DNA of 64,000 nucleotides, from contig NZ_CP083746.1 of NCBI RefSeq assembly GCF_020151015.1, forward strand, positions 310,001 through 374,000. Reading direction: 5' to 3'. Below are positions 43,775-53,721 of this stretch, piece by piece; position 1 is the first letter of the stretch; each line of letters begins with the position of its first letter. Origin of the DNA: Pseudomonas sp. p1(2021b). GTDB taxonomy: Bacteria; Pseudomonadota; Gammaproteobacteria; Pseudomonadales; Pseudomonadaceae. The position numbers and the translations under genes were made by a program. Under the pieces are notes generated by a model. The model was not told where the DNA came from, searched no databases, and saw only the letters and a list, made by a program, of their open reading frames with translations.

Positions 43775-45553
43775 ATGGCTGACTATAAAGCGCCCCTGCG
43801 CGATATGCGTTTCGTTCTGAATGAAGTCTTCGAGGTGGCCAAACTCTGGCAACAATTGCCTGCCCTGGCCGAGGCTGTCGATGAAGAGACCGCCATGGCC
43901 GTGCTGGAGGAAGCGGGCAAGGTCACCAGCAAGACCATCGCCCCGCTGAGCCGCAGTGGTGACGAAGAGGGGTGCCATTGGGAGAGCGGCGCCGTACGCA
44001 CGCCGGCAGGCTTCATCGAGGCCTACAACACCTACGCCGAAGGTGGCTGGGTGGGCGTCGGGGGCGACCCGCTGTTCGGTGGCATGGGCATGCCCAAGGC
44101 GATTTCCGCTCAGGTCGAGGAGATGGTCAACGCCTCTAGCCTGGCCTTCGGCCTGTACCCGATGCTGACTGCCGGGGCGTGCCTGTCGATCAACGCCCAT
44201 GCCAGCGAAGCGCTGAAGGAAAAATACCTGCCCAACATGTATGCAGGTGTGTGGGCAGGCTCCATGTGCCTGACCGAGCCCCATGCCGGCACCGACCTGG
44301 GTATCATCCGCACCAAGGCCGAGCCCCAGGCGGATGGCAGCTACAAGGTCAGCGGCACCAAGATCTTCATCACCGGCGGCGAGCACGACCTGACCGAGAA
44401 CATCATCCACCTGGTGCTGGCCAAGTTGCCGGACGCACCGGCCGGCCCGAAGGGGATCTCGCTGTTCCTGGTGCCGAAGTTCCTGGTCAACGACGATGGC
44501 AGCCTGGGCGCACGCAACCCGGCCAATTGCGGGTCGATCGAACACAAGATGGGCATCCAGGCCTCGGCGACCTGCGTCATGAACTTCGACGGCGCCACCG
44601 GCTACTTGGTGGGCGAGGCGAACAAGGGCCTGGCGGCGATGTTCACCATGATGAACTACGAGCGCCTGGGTGTCGGTATCCAGGGCTTGGCGTCGGCCGA
44701 GCGCTCCTACCAGAATGCTGTGGAATACGCCCGCGAGCGCTTGCAGAGCCGTGCGCCAACCGGGCCCCAGGCCAAGGACAAAGCGGCCGACCCGATCATC
44801 GTTCACCCCGATGTCCGCCGTATGTTGCTGACCATGAAGGCGTTGATCGAAGGTGGCCGCGCGTTCTCCACCTACGTTGCCATGCAACTGGACAGCGCCA
44901 AGTACAGCGAAGACGCCACGACCCGCAAGCGCAGCGAAGACTTGGTGGCGCTGCTGACGCCAGTGGCCAAGGCCTTCCTCACTGATCTGGGCCTTGAGTG
45001 TGCGGTGCACGGTCAGCAGGTATTCGGCGGCCATGGCTACATCCGCGAGTGGGGTCAGGAGCAATTGGTGCGTGATGTGCGTATCACCCAGATCTACGAA
45101 GGCACCAATGGCATCCAGGCCCTGGACCTGATGGGGCGCAAGGTGGTGGGCAATGGCGGTGCGTTCTACCGCCTGTTCTCCGACGAGATTCGCCAGTTCA
45201 TCGCCAGCGCCGGCTCCGAACTGGGCGAGTTCACCACCCCGCTCGCCGCATCCCTCGAGCAACTCGACGGGCTCACCGAATGGGTATTGGCGCAGGCCAA
45301 GGGCAACCCCAACGAAATCGGGGCGGCATCGGTGGAATACCTGCATGCCTTCGGTTACGTCGCCTACGCCTACATGTGGGCCCTGATGGCTCGCGCTGCG
45401 CTGGCAGGTAAGGGCGACGAGGCCTTCTATGCCGCCAAGCTGGGTACCGCACGCTTCTATTTCGCTCGCCTGTTGCCGCGTGTGGGCTCGCTGGTGGCCT
45501 CGGTCAAGGCGGGCAGCGAAACGCTCTACCTGCTCGACGCCGCGCAGTTCTGA
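43775..45553 (+). CDS. acyl-CoA dehydrogenase, long type, second copy
   Basis: A 592-residue paralogue of the enzyme at 40357, starting MADYKAPLRDMRFVLNEVFE. The same FAD and substrate blocks are present: CLTEPHAGTDLG, KVSGTKIFITGGEHDLTEN, IEHKMGIQASATCVMNFDGA, YEGTNGIQALDLMGRK. A GAGAGG ribosome-binding site precedes the ATG. The first copy reads CLTEPHCGTDLG and differs most at the N-terminus, which suggests different acyl chain preference. A REP-like terminator follows. Confidence 0.93.
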   Translation: MADYKAPLRDMRFVLNEVFEVAKLWQQLPALAEAVDEETAMAVLEEAGKVTSKTIAPLSRSGDEEGCHWESGAVRTPAGFIEAYNTYAEGGWVGVGGDPLFGGMGMPKAISAQVEEMVNASSLAFGLYPMLTAGACLSINAHASEALKEKYLPNMYAGVWAGSMCLTEPHAGTDLGIIRTKAEPQADGSYKVSGTKIFITGGEHDLTENIIHLVLAKLPDAPAGPKGISLFLVPKFLVNDDGSLGARNPANCGSIEHKMGIQASATCVMNFDGATGYLVGEANKGLAAMFTMMNYERLGVGIQGLASAERSYQNAVEYARERLQSRAPTGPQAKDKAADPIIVHPDVRRMLLTMKALIEGGRAFSTYVAMQLDSAKYSEDATTRKRSEDLVALLTPVAKAFLTDLGLECAVHGQQVFGGHGYIREWGQEQLVRDVRITQIYEGTNGIQALDLMGRKVVGNGGAFYRLFSDEIRQFIASAGSELGEFTTPLAASLEQLDGLTEWVLAQAKGNPNEIGAASVEYLHAFGYVAYAYMWALMARAALAGKGDEAFYAAKLGTARFYFARLLPRVGSLVASVKAGSETLYLLDAAQF

Positions 45554-45565
45554 CCTGGTTGGTGT

Positions 45566-45614
45566 AAGCCCGCTCCTACAAAGCCCTGGCGGTGAAGTAG
45601 GAGCGGGCTTTTTT
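45566..45614 (+). terminator. REP-derived terminator
   Basis: AAGCCCGCTCCTAC and its perfect complement GTAGGAGCGGGCTT with a 17-base loop, followed by TTTTTT. The arms match local REP sequence, so a REP pair here doubles as the terminator of the acyl-CoA dehydrogenase gene. Confidence 0.85.
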
Positions 45615-45655
45615 GTGGATGGCTTTTAACAAGAAGTCACATTTATGTGTGACTT

Positions 45656-45673
45656 TGTAAGCTATCTCCTACA
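45656..45673 (+). promoter_or_regulatory. Gac box (GacA upstream activating site) of rsmY
   Basis: TGTAAGCTATCTCCTACA matches TGTAAG-N6-CTTACA with one mismatch, about 70 bases before the rsmY start. This is the site through which the GacS/GacA system activates Rsm RNAs. Confidence 0.85.
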
Positions 45674-45728
45674 CGACGTGACGGTGTTTTTCCTCTTTCC
45701 TAGGATTGGATCCACGGTTAATCTTTCT

Positions 45729-45857
45729 CACAAGGACGTAGCGCAGGAAGCGCAAAGGACAGAACAGGGACACGTAGGATTCCTGCCAGGACGGTGGGGC
45801 GATAGGGATGTCGAAGGGAAACAGTCTGGGAAACCCCGCTTAGGCGGGGTTTTCTTT
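45729..45857 (+). ncRNA. rsmY: RsmY regulatory RNA
   Basis: A small RNA that titrates RsmA/CsrA-type translational repressors. About 130 nt, it contains GCGCAGGAAGCGCAAAGGAC near the 5' end, a block shared with P. aeruginosa RsmY as I remember it. At least six GGA motifs follow, in AAGGAC, GCAGGAAG, AAGGAC, CAGGGAC, GTAGGATT and CCAGGACG, with further GGGA copies. It ends in the terminator AAACCCCGC-TTAG-GCGGGGTTT. A -10 like GTTAAT lies at 45717 and a Gac box at 45656. The exact 5' end is an estimate. Confidence 0.9.
45831..45857 (+). terminator. rsmY terminator
   Basis: Perfect 9-bp stem AAACCCCGC / GCGGGGTTT with loop TTAG, then TTTCTTT-like tail. It lies 12 bases before the stop of the convergent LysR gene. 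Confidence 0.9.
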
Positions 45858-45869
45858 GTGTGCGTTTTT

Positions 45870-46793
45870 TCAGCCAAGCACGTCCAGAGGCGACATGCCG
45901 GGCTGACGTCCATCGGCCTCCTCTTCCAGCAATGTGCGCAGCAACTCCACCGAGGCCTGCTGGCGTTGGGCATCGCGAAATACCAAGCCTACCTTCAGCG
46001 GCACCCGCGGTTCGCTCAAGGGCTTCCACAGCAGTGTCTGGTCGTCTTCTCCCACATCCTTGGCCCGCCCAGGCAGGATGGTCGCCAACGCGGTATGCGC
46101 CAGGCTGTCGAGAATCCCTGCCATGTTGTTCATCTCTGCCTCCACCTGCGGCCTGCGCCCCAGGTTGGCCAACTGGGTCTGCCAGATCTGGCGCATCTGG
46201 AACTCCTCGCCGAGCATCAGCATGGGTAATTCTGCGGCCTGGCGTACCGAGACCTTCTTGAAATCCTTCAGGGGGTGGGTATTGGGGATGACCAACTGGA
46301 GTTCGTCTTCATACAGCAACAGGCCATGCAAGCCAGGTTGGCGGGGTGGCAGGTAGCTGATACCGATGTCCAGGCTGCCGTTGAGCAGGCGCCGCTCGAT
46401 TTCCATCCCCGAGAGTTCGTAGATCTGCACCACCAGGTGCGGCTGGGCCTTGCGCACACGCTCGAGCAACTGCGGCACCAGGCTTGGCCGCAGGGTGCGC
46501 ATGACGCCGATGGCCAGGGTACGCAGGGCTTGGCCCTTGAAGTTGCGCATGGCCTCGTGGGCGCGCTGCAGGCCATCGAGCAACGGCAAGGCATGGTTGT
46601 ACAGGGTGTGGGCGGCCAGGGTGGGCAACAGGCGCTTGTTGCTGCGCTCGAACAGGTTCAGGTCGAGGCTGTGCTCGAGGTGGCGGATCTGCTGGGAGAG
46701 TGCGGGTTGAGAGAGCGACAGGCGTTCGGCGGCCCGGCCCACATGGCCTTCTTCATACACCGCGACGAAATAACGCAACTGACGAAAATCCAT
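45870..46793 (-). CDS. LysR-type transcriptional regulator
   Basis: A 307-residue regulator starting MDFRQLRYFVAVYEEGHVGR at 46793, with the winged helix (AAERLSLSQPALSQQI) at residues 23-38 and a periplasmic-binding-like effector domain from about 90. A GTG three codons upstream is the alternative start. It diverges from the class III aminotransferase gene across 200 bases, so it probably controls that gene and itself. The effector is unknown. Confidence 0.9.
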   Translation of the reverse strand: MDFRQLRYFVAVYEEGHVGRAAERLSLSQPALSQQIRHLEHSLDLNLFERSNKRLLPTLAAHTLYNHALPLLDGLQRAHEAMRNFKGQALRTLAIGVMRTLRPSLVPQLLERVRKAQPHLVVQIYELSGMEIERRLLNGSLDIGISYLPPRQPGLHGLLLYEDELQLVIPNTHPLKDFKKVSVRQAAELPMLMLGEEFQMRQIWQTQLANLGRRPQVEAEMNNMAGILDSLAHTALATILPGRAKDVGEDDQTLLWKPLSEPRVPLKVGLVFRDAQRQQASVELLRTLLEEEADGRQPGMSPLDVLG

Positions 46794-46994
46794 AAGATCC
46801 ACTTATCGAAAATGCTGGAAAAACCAAATGGCCGCGAATCCGCGACAGGCCTAGTCTATCGCTGTATTCCGGCGGCTCACAGCAACCTTTGCAGCTATTG
46901 TTACCCGCCCGGAAAAAGACTTTTGATAGGCCAGGCAAAATAAACCTTTCCCATAAGCCTTGGCTGCCTTCTACCGTGCATGGCTGGAGCCCCG

Positions 46995-48272
46995 ATGAAC
47001 CTGTTCAACCTGCGCCGATCGACCCCTGTGGTCGCCGAGCCCAAGCGCGCGCTCGTGAGCCAGCCGCCGGCAGCGCCCCTGTCTCGCGAGCGGCTGATGC
47101 CAAGCGCGGAGCGGGCAGCGCAGGTATTCGTACGTGGGCAGGGCTCCTGGTTGTGGGATGACCAGGGGCACGCCTATCTGGATTTCACCCAGGGTTGCGC
47201 GGTCAACAGCCTGGGCCATAGCCCCAGCGTGCTGGTCAAGGCCCTGGCCAACCAAGCTCAGGCGCTGGTCAACCCGGGCACGGGTTTTCATAGTCGCGGC
47301 CTGCTGACGCTCGTCGACCAGCTGTGCCAGAGCACGGGCAGCGATCAGGCGTACTTGCTCAACAGTGGTGCCGAGGCCTGCGAGGGCGCAATCAAGCTGG
47401 CGCGCAAGTGGGGCCAGCTGCATCGCAATGGCGCCTATCACATCATCACCGCCAGCCAGGCGTGCCACGGGCGTAGCCTGGGCGCGCTGTCGGCCTCCGA
47501 CCCGCTGCCATGCAATCGCTGCGAGCCCGGCCTGCCGGGCTTCAGCAAGGTCCCATTCAATGACCTGGCGGCCCTGCATGCGGCCGTGGACTCGCGCACC
47601 GTGGCGATCATGCTCGAGCCGATTCAGGGCGAGGCCGGTGTGATCCCTGCCACGGTCGAGTACCTCAAGGGTGTCGAGCAGCTGTGCCGCGAGCTGGGGA
47701 TCCTGTTGGTCCTCGACGAGGTCCAGACTGGCATCGGTCGTTGTGGCGCCTTGCTCGCCGAACAGACCTACGGCGTACGCGCCGACATCATCACCTTGGG
47801 TAAAGGCCTGGGGGGCGGCGTGCCGCTGGCGGCCCTGCTGGCCCGTGGCACAGCCTGTTGCGCCGAGCCTGGCGAGCTGGAGGGTAGCCACCATGGCAAC
47901 GCATTGATGAGCGCCGCTGGCCTGGCAGTACTCAAGACCGTGCTTGAACCTGGTTTCTTCGAGCATGTGCAGGACAGCGGCCGCCATCTGCGGGATGGCC
48001 TCAGCCGGTTGGCCGGCCGGTACGGCCAGGGCGAGGTGCGTGGCCAAGGGCTGCTCTGGGCCTTGCAGCTGCGCGACGAACTGGCCAGGGAGTTGGTCGA
48101 GGCCGCGCTGCATGAGGGCTTGCTGCTCAACGCGCCGCAGGTGGACGTGGTGCGATTCTCTCCGGCACTGACCGTGAGCAAGGGCAATATCGACGAGATG
48201 CTCCTGCGCCTGGCCCGGGCCTTCGCCCGCCTGCATGTCCAGCAACACAGTCGCCGCGAGGCATCGGCCTGA
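46995..48272 (+). CDS. class III aminotransferase, acetylornithine aminotransferase-like
   Basis: A PLP enzyme of 425 residues. LLNSGAEACEGAIKLAR binds the PLP phosphate (about 120-136), LVLDEVQTGIGRCG holds the pyridine-binding Asp (about 236) and TLGKGLGGGVPLAAL the PLP lysine (about 265). It resembles ArgD but has an N-terminal extension of about 30 residues and is a separate copy next to a LysR gene, so a catabolic or other N-acyl amino acid substrate is equally possible. The ATG at 46995 is chosen; a GTG five codons upstream is less likely. Confidence 0.85.
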   Translation: MNLFNLRRSTPVVAEPKRALVSQPPAAPLSRERLMPSAERAAQVFVRGQGSWLWDDQGHAYLDFTQGCAVNSLGHSPSVLVKALANQAQALVNPGTGFHSRGLLTLVDQLCQSTGSDQAYLLNSGAEACEGAIKLARKWGQLHRNGAYHIITASQACHGRSLGALSASDPLPCNRCEPGLPGFSKVPFNDLAALHAAVDSRTVAIMLEPIQGEAGVIPATVEYLKGVEQLCRELGILLVLDEVQTGIGRCGALLAEQTYGVRADIITLGKGLGGGVPLAALLARGTACCAEPGELEGSHHGNALMSAAGLAVLKTVLEPGFFEHVQDSGRHLRDGLSRLAGRYGQGEVRGQGLLWALQLRDELARELVEAALHEGLLLNAPQVDVVRFSPALTVSKGNIDEMLLRLARAFARLHVQQHSRREASA

Positions 48273-48325
48273 ATGGCCGCCGCGGCGTAACGAATTTCAA
48301 CGAACCGTCTCGCGTTCCTGCGCAT

Positions 48326-48365
48326 CGCCCTTGGCCTGCAGTTTTTGGCCCGGGGCGTTTTTTTT
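48326..48365 (+). terminator. terminator after the aminotransferase gene
   Basis: CGCCCTTGGCC and GGCCCGGGGCG pair (two central mismatches) around a 10-base loop and are followed by eight T. Confidence 0.75.
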
Positions 48366-48488
48366 GCCCGGTGGATGGGGGTGGTGCCTATTTGCCGGCG
48401 ATGGGCACAACGCAGCCGTTGCTGTCCATGGAGGAACCTTGGAGGAATGCAGCTAGTCTCTTGTTAAACCTAACAAGGAGAGCATTGC

Positions 48489-48647
48489 ATGGACTTCATT
48501 CGCATCATCATCGCCATCATTCTTCCGCCGCTGGGCGTATTCCTTCAGGTGGGCTTTGGCGGTGCGTTCTGGCTGAACATCCTGCTGACGTTGCTCGGTT
48601 ACATTCCCGGCATCGTGCATGCGGTCTATATCATCGCCAAGCGGTGA
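48489..48647 (+). CDS. Pmp3/YqaE family membrane peptide
   Basis: A 52-residue protein, MDFIRIIIAIILPPLGVFLQ, with a second hydrophobic segment FWLNILLTLLGYIPGIVHAV and C-terminal IIAKR. The P-P-L-G-V motif and the G-Y-I-P-G-I-x-H-A pattern define the Pmp3 (UPF0057) family of two-helix membrane proteins, often induced by stress. AAGGAG lies 8 bases before the ATG. It stands alone with its own upstream space. Confidence 0.93.
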   Translation: MDFIRIIIAIILPPLGVFLQVGFGGAFWLNILLTLLGYIPGIVHAVYIIAKR

Positions 48648-48679
48648 TATCGCCGGGGCCGCCATGCGGCCCCAGGGCG

Positions 48680-50512
48680 CTACCTGCCTAATACCCGGCA
48701 ATAGAACTTCCATTCTTCTTCCAGCGCATGGGCCAGGTTTCTCGCCTGGCGAAACCCATGCCGCTCACCGGCATAGAAATGCCCCTCGGCCTCGACGCCG
48801 TTGGCCTTGAGCGCGTCGAGCATGGCGCGGGTCTGCTCTGGCACCACCACGGCATCCAACTCGCCTTGGAAGAAGATCACCGGCGCCTTGATCCGCCCGG
48901 CATGGAGCAAGGGGGTGCGTTGCCGGTAGCGCTCGAGGTCACATTCAGGGTCGCCGATCAGCCAGTCCAGGTAGTCGCCTTCGAACTTGTGCGTGGCGCG
49001 GCCCAGGGCGACCGGGTCGCTGACGCCGTAGAGGCTGGCGCCCGCGCGGAACACGTCATGGAAGGCCAGGGCGCACAAGGTGGTATAGCCGCCGGCACTG
49101 CCACCGCGGATGAACGCCTTGTGCGGGTCGACCAGGCCCAGCCCGGCCAGGTGATCGACTGCGGCGCAGGCGTCCTGCACGTCGAGTTCGCCCCAGCGCA
49201 GGTGCAAGGCGTGGCGGTAGGCACGGCCATAGCCGCTGCTGCCGCGGTAGTTGAGGTCGGCCACGGCGAAGCCGCGCTGGGTCCAGTACTGGATGCGTGG
49301 GTCGAAGACGGGGTAGCAGGCCGAGGTCGGACCGCCATGGATGAACACCACCAGCGGTGATGGCCCCTCCTGGTCTCTGGCCGGGTAATAGAAACCATGG
49401 GCCTCGCCATCGCCGCTGGGGTAGCGAATCGGGCGCGGGCGGCTGACCCGGGCGGCGGGGAGCGGCAGGCCACCGCCAGCCAATACCCGGGCATGCCCGG
49501 TCTGCCGGTCGAAAGCGATGACCGCCGGTGGATTCAGTGGCGAGGCGGCGATGGCATAGACGTGCCGCTCATCCAGGGCCAGGCTGCGAAAACGCGTGTA
49601 GTCGCTGCCCAAGCGCTGGACCGGCTGGCCCCCGCTGCGCAACCCCAGCAGTCCGAAACCGTCCTCGAACCAACTGGCAAGGTACGCGTCTGGCCCGAGC
49701 GCCAGCCAGGTGCTTGCGCCCAGCTGCCAAGGCGCGGCGGCATGATCCGCAGCGATAGCCGGCAAGGGCTGCCAGGCACCGTCGACTTCACCCCAGGGTT
49801 GCCAATAGCCGTTGCGGTCGGACAGGCAGTACAGCCGGCCCTGGGTATCGAAGCGCGGCTGCTGCAAAGACGCCTGCCGGCCAGCATCGCCTGCGATGCA
49901 ACGGGCTGGGCCCCAGCTACCTTGGCGGTCGCGCTCCCGGCACATCAGACGGGTAGCGGTCCAAGGCTGCTCGGGGCGATCCCATTCGACCCAGGCCAGG
50001 CGCCGGCCATCGTCGCTGAGCGTAGGCGAGGCATAGAAATCCGCGCCTTCGGCCAATACCTCCCGGCCCTCGGCGCTGATCGCGACCAGCCGGTGCTGCA
50101 CCTGGCTGGCATGGGCCTCCTCCACCGCGAACACCCGACCCTCATGCCACAGCACATCGCCATAGCGGCATTGCGCAGCTTGGGTCAGCGGACGTGGCGC
50201 CGAGCCGTCGAGGGCTTGGGTATACAGCTGTTGGTCGCTTTCATTGACGAACACCAGCCCGTCGCCGCCAAGGCAGAAACTGCCACCGCCATATTCATAG
50301 ACCCGGCTGCGCGCGCTGAAACCGTCGGGCGTCAGGCAATGGGCCTGTTCGTTGCGCCAGTGCCAAAGGCGACAGGCACCATCGGCGGGGCGGAACTCGT
50401 TCCAGAACAGGCCGGCAGCGCCGACCTTGAGTTCGGCGAAGTCGGTACCGGCAGCCACGGCCTGGGCAGCACTGAAATCAACCTCGGGCAATGACATGGG
50501 AGTTGCGCTCAT
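48680..50512 (-). CDS. S9 family prolyl-oligopeptidase-like serine peptidase
   Basis: A 610-residue peptidase with an N-terminal beta-propeller-like half and a C-terminal alpha/beta hydrolase. The nucleophile lies in [14 protein letters not shown] (about residue 465); the oxyanion region [14 protein letters not shown] is near 393 and the final His is in GERHGFRQ. It overlaps the end of pqqE by 35 bases (or 20 if ATG 50497 is used), so it belongs to the PQQ operon. A role in PQQ precursor processing or export is suggested by context only. Confidence 0.88.
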   Translation of the reverse strand: MSATPMSLPEVDFSAAQAVAAGTDFAELKVGAAGLFWNEFRPADGACRLWHWRNEQAHCLTPDGFSARSRVYEYGGGSFCLGGDGLVFVNESDQQLYTQALDGSAPRPLTQAAQCRYGDVLWHEGRVFAVEEAHASQVQHRLVAISAEGREVLAEGADFYASPTLSDDGRRLAWVEWDRPEQPWTATRLMCRERDRQGSWGPARCIAGDAGRQASLQQPRFDTQGRLYCLSDRNGYWQPWGEVDGAWQPLPAIAADHAAAPWQLGASTWLALGPDAYLASWFEDGFGLLGLRSGGQPVQRLGSDYTRFRSLALDERHVYAIAASPLNPPAVIAFDRQTGHARVLAGGGLPLPAARVSRPRPIRYPSGDGEAHGFYYPARDQEGPSPLVVFIHGGPTSACYPVFDPRIQYWTQRGFAVADLNYRGSSGYGRAYRHALHLRWGELDVQDACAAVDHLAGLGLVDPHKAFIRGGSAGGYTTLCALAFHDVFRAGASLYGVSDPVALGRATHKFEGDYLDWLIGDPECDLERYRQRTPLLHAGRIKAPVIFFQGELDAVVVPEQTRAMLDALKANGVEAEGHFYAGERHGFRQARNLAHALEEEWKFYCRVLGR

Positions 50513-51608
50513 TGCGGAAAGTCATCTCTTCGATGGTCTGCTGGGCGGTCTCGGCTTCTTCACGGGCCTTGAGAATGAGGCCGTGGTCGGCCGACTTGGC
50601 GCACACCGGGTCGGCATTGCTGGCATCGCCGGTGAGCATGAAAGCCTGGCAGCGGCAGCCGCCGAAGTCCTTTTCCTTTTCGTCGCACGAGCGGCATGGC
50701 TCGGGCATCCAGTCGTAGCCGCGGAAGCGGTTGAAGCCGAAGGAGTCGTACCAGATGTGCCGCAGGTCATGCTCGCGTACATTGGGAAACTGCACCGGCA
50801 ACTGGCGTGCGCCATGGCAGGGCAGGGCGGTACCGTCGGGGGTGATGGTGAGGAACAGGCTGCCCCAGCCGTTCATGCAGGCCTTGGGGCGCTCCTCGTA
50901 GTAATCCGGTGTGACGAAGATCAACTTGCAGGGGTTGCCGGCCGCCTTGAGCTTGTCGCGGTATTCGTTGGTGATGCGCTCGGCCCGTTCCAACTGTGCG
51001 CGGGTAGGCAGCAACCCCAGGCGATTGAGGTGTGCCCAGCCATAGAACTGGCAGGTGGCAAGCTCGACGAAATCGGCTTCCAGGGCGATGCACAGTTCGA
51101 TGATGCGGTCGATCCTGTCGATATTATGCCGATGGGTGACAAAGTTCAGCACCATCGGGTAGCCGTGGGCCTTTACCGCGCGGGCCATTTCCAGTTTCTG
51201 GGCGAAGGCTTTCTTCGAGCCGGCCAGCAGGTTGTTCACCTGCTCGTCGCTGGCCTGGAAGCTGATCTGGATATGGTCCAGGCCAGCTTGCTTGAATGCG
51301 GCGATCTTCTGCTCGGTCAGGCCGATGCCCGAGGTGATCAGGTTGGTGTAGTAGCCAAGGCGCCGCGCCTCGCCGATCAGCTCGGCCAGGTCCTGGCGCA
51401 CCAGCGGCTCACCGCCGGAAAAGCCCAGCTGGGCCGCGCCCAGCTCGCGGGCCTGGGCCATCACGCTGAACCACTGCTCGGTGGAGAGCTCCTGGCCCTG
51501 GGCGGCGAAGTCCAGCGGGTTGGAACAATACGGGCACTGCAGCGGGCAGCGGTAGGTCAGCTCGGCCAATAGCCACAGCGGCAAGCCGACCTCAGGCTTG
51601 GCCGGCAT
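50478..51608 (-). CDS. pqqE: PqqA peptide cyclase (radical SAM)
   Basis: Links Glu and Tyr side chains of PqqA, the first step of PQQ synthesis. The 376-residue protein starts [20 protein letters not shown] and has the radical-SAM cluster motif CPLQCPYC (about residue 22-29). Auxiliary cluster Cys residues are at [25 protein letters not shown] spacing near 250-270 and [16 protein letters not shown] near 320. The start lies one base after the pqqD stop. Confidence 0.97.
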   Translation of the reverse strand: MPAKPEVGLPLWLLAELTYRCPLQCPYCSNPLDFAAQGQELSTEQWFSVMAQARELGAAQLGFSGGEPLVRQDLAELIGEARRLGYYTNLITSGIGLTEQKIAAFKQAGLDHIQISFQASDEQVNNLLAGSKKAFAQKLEMARAVKAHGYPMVLNFVTHRHNIDRIDRIIELCIALEADFVELATCQFYGWAHLNRLGLLPTRAQLERAERITNEYRDKLKAAGNPCKLIFVTPDYYEERPKACMNGWGSLFLTITPDGTALPCHGARQLPVQFPNVREHDLRHIWYDSFGFNRFRGYDWMPEPCRSCDEKEKDFGGCRCQAFMLTGDASNADPVCAKSADHGLILKAREEAETAQQTIEEMTFRNERNSHVIARG

Positions 51609-51609
51609 G

Positions 51610-51885
51610 TCAGGCGAGGACGATCCAGTGTTCGGCACGGGCCACCTCCATGAACTGCTCGATATCATCGGCCACTTCCGGGATACCGGGGAACTGGCGC
51701 TCCAGTTCGGCGATGATCGCTGCCACGTCACGCTGCCCATCGATCAACGCACCGATCAGGCCCGCGCTTTCGTTGAGCTTGATCATGCCCTCGGGGTAGA
51801 GCAGTACATGGCCCTTCTGCGCCGGCTCATACTGGAAACGATAGCCCGGGCGCCAGTTCGGCACCTGTCGACGGTCGAAACTCAT
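51610..51885 (-). CDS. pqqD: PqqA chaperone PqqD
   Basis: A 91-residue winged-helix-like peptide chaperone that binds PqqA and presents it to PqqE. It begins [20 protein letters not shown] and has the family block [17 protein letters not shown]. It overlaps pqqC by ATGA and nearly abuts pqqE. Confidence 0.95.
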   Translation of the reverse strand: MSFDRRQVPNWRPGYRFQYEPAQKGHVLLYPEGMIKLNESAGLIGALIDGQRDVAAIIAELERQFPGIPEVADDIEQFMEVARAEHWIVLA

Positions 51886-52637
51886 AGGGCGATCCCCTTG
51901 TGCCAGGCCCGCTCGTTGGTGACGGTGTGGTAGGGCGGGCGGTTCAATTCATAGGCCATGCTCATGGCATCGAGCATGGTCCACAGGATATCCAGCTTGA
52001 ACTGCAGGATCTCCAGCATACGCTCCTGGCCCTGGCGGGTGGTGTAGTGCTGCAAGGTGATCGCCAGGCCGTGCTCGACATCACGCCGGGCCTGGCCCAG
52101 ACGGGTGCGGAAGTATTCATAGCCGGCCGGGTCGATCCAGGGGTAGTGCTGGGGCCAACTGTCCAGGCGCGACTGGTGGATCTGCGGGGCGAACAGCTCG
52201 GTCAGCGAGCTGCTGGCGGCTTCCTGCCAGCTGGCGCGGCGGGCGAAGTTGACATAGGCGTCCACGGCAAAGCGCACGCCTGGCAGTACCAGTTCCTGGG
52301 AGCGCAACTGCTCCGGATCCAGGCCCACGGCTTGGCCCAGGCGCAGCCAGGCCTCGATGCCGCCATCCTCGCCCGGCGCGCCGTCGTGGTCGAGCAGGCG
52401 CTGGATCCACTCGCGACGCACTTCGCGGTCCGGGCAGTTGGCCAGGATCGCGGCATCCTTCATCGGGATGTTGACCTGGTAGTAGAAGCGATTGGCCACC
52501 CAGCCCTGAATCTGCTCGCGGGTGGCGCGGCCTTCGTACATCGCCACGTGGTACGGGTGGTGGATATGGTAATAGGCGCCCTTGGCGCGCAGGGCCTGCT
52601 CGAACTCGGCAGGGGACATCGGCAGTGCGTCGCTCAT
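51882..52637 (-). CDS. pqqC: pyrroloquinoline-quinone synthase PqqC
   Basis: Cofactor-free oxidase that performs the final ring closure and oxidation to PQQ. The 251-residue helical protein has [18 protein letters not shown] near the N-terminus and [18 protein letters not shown] around residue 50, both typical of PqqC. AGGAG precedes its ATG by 10 bases. A 145-base gap with REP units separates it from pqqB. Confidence 0.96.
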   Translation of the reverse strand: MSDALPMSPAEFEQALRAKGAYYHIHHPYHVAMYEGRATREQIQGWVANRFYYQVNIPMKDAAILANCPDREVRREWIQRLLDHDGAPGEDGGIEAWLRLGQAVGLDPEQLRSQELVLPGVRFAVDAYVNFARRASWQEAASSSLTELFAPQIHQSRLDSWPQHYPWIDPAGYEYFRTRLGQARRDVEHGLAITLQHYTTRQGQERMLEILQFKLDILWTMLDAMSMAYELNRPPYHTVTNERAWHKGIAL

Positions 52638-52665
52638 TCAGCGGACTCCTGTTATGGCGAGGTCT

Positions 52666-52765
52666 CTGTAGGAGCGGGCTTGCCCCGCGATCAAGGGCGA
52701 AGCCCTTGCCATGTTCCGGCGTCCTGCCGGGGCTGGCCCTGTCGCGGCACAAGGCCGCTCCTACA
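52666..52765. repeat. two REP units inside the pqqB-pqqC gap
   Basis: TGTAGGAGCGGGCTTGCCCC at the left and CGCGGCACAAGGCCGCTCC at the right, about 60 bases apart and in opposite orientation. They interrupt an otherwise tightly packed operon. Confidence 0.75.
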
Positions 52766-52782
52766 AGGGGCGGGCAATACCC

Positions 52783-53694
52783 TTACAGCTCGATACTCAT
52801 GCCGTCGTAGGCAACTTCGACGCCCCGGCGCAGCACTTCGGCCCGCTCGGGCGAGTCTTCATCGAGGATCGGGTTGGTGTTGTTGATGTGGATGAGCACC
52901 TTGCGCTGGCGAGGGAAGCCCTCCAGCACCTCGAGCATACCGCCTGGGCCATTCTGCGCCAGGTGGCCCATCTCGCGACCGGTACGGGTACCGACGCCCC
53001 GACGCTGCATTTCATCATCCTCCCACAGCGTGCCGTCGACCAGCAGGCAGTCGGCGCCTTGCATCATCTGCAGCAGCTGGTCGTCGACCTGCCCGAGGCC
53101 TGGGGCGTAGAACAGCTTGCCGCCGGTACGCAGGTCTTCCACCAGCAGGCCAAGGTTGTCCCCCGGGTGCGGGTCGAAGCGGTGCGGCGAATAGGGCGGC
53201 GCGGCGCTGCGCAGGGGGAAGGGGGTGAACTTGAGGTTCGGGCAGGCTGGGATGACGAAGCTGCCTTGCAGCTCGATGCGGTTCCACACCAAGCCACCAT
53301 TCCAGTGGCTGAGCATGTTGAACAGTGGGAAGCCGGTGGTCAGGTCCTGGTGGACCATGTCGGTGCACCAGACCTGGTGCGGGCAGCCTTCGCGCAGGCT
53401 GAGCAGGCCGGTGGTGTGGTCGATCTGGCTGTCGAGCAGGACGATCGCATCGATGCCGGTGTCGCGCAGGGCTCGGGCTGGCTGCATGGGCGCAAAGCCC
53501 TGCAGCTGCGCGCGAATGTCCGGCGAGGCGTTGCACAGGACCCAGTGCTCGCCGTCATCGGAGAGGGCAATGGACGATTGGGTACGCGCCGTGGCGCGCA
53601 GGGTGCCGTCGCGATAGCCCTTGCAGTTGGCGCAGTTGCAGTTCCACTGGGGAAAACCGCCGCCAGCGGCGGAACCGAGGATCTGGATGTACAT
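52783..53694 (-). CDS. pqqB: PqqB, metallo-hydrolase-fold PQQ biosynthesis protein
   Basis: A 303-residue metallo-beta-lactamase-fold protein, proposed to hydroxylate the diamino acid precursor of PQQ. It starts [20 protein letters not shown] and carries the zinc Cys site CNCANC at residues 19-24. [11 protein letters not shown] near 90 and [16 protein letters not shown] near 265 give further metal ligands. It follows pqqA after a terminator-like hairpin. Confidence 0.96.
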   Translation of the reverse strand: MYIQILGSAAGGGFPQWNCNCANCKGYRDGTLRATARTQSSIALSDDGEHWVLCNASPDIRAQLQGFAPMQPARALRDTGIDAIVLLDSQIDHTTGLLSLREGCPHQVWCTDMVHQDLTTGFPLFNMLSHWNGGLVWNRIELQGSFVIPACPNLKFTPFPLRSAAPPYSPHRFDPHPGDNLGLLVEDLRTGGKLFYAPGLGQVDDQLLQMMQGADCLLVDGTLWEDDEMQRRGVGTRTGREMGHLAQNGPGGMLEVLEGFPRQRKVLIHINNTNPILDEDSPERAEVLRRGVEVAYDGMSIEL

Positions 53695-53721
53695 GGCCCC
53701 TCTCTGTGCAAAGCCGTATGC

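Noticed and set aside
52666..52765. CRISPR-like array from repeated units
   Set aside because: Only two opposed REP units exist, without regular spacers or cas genes.
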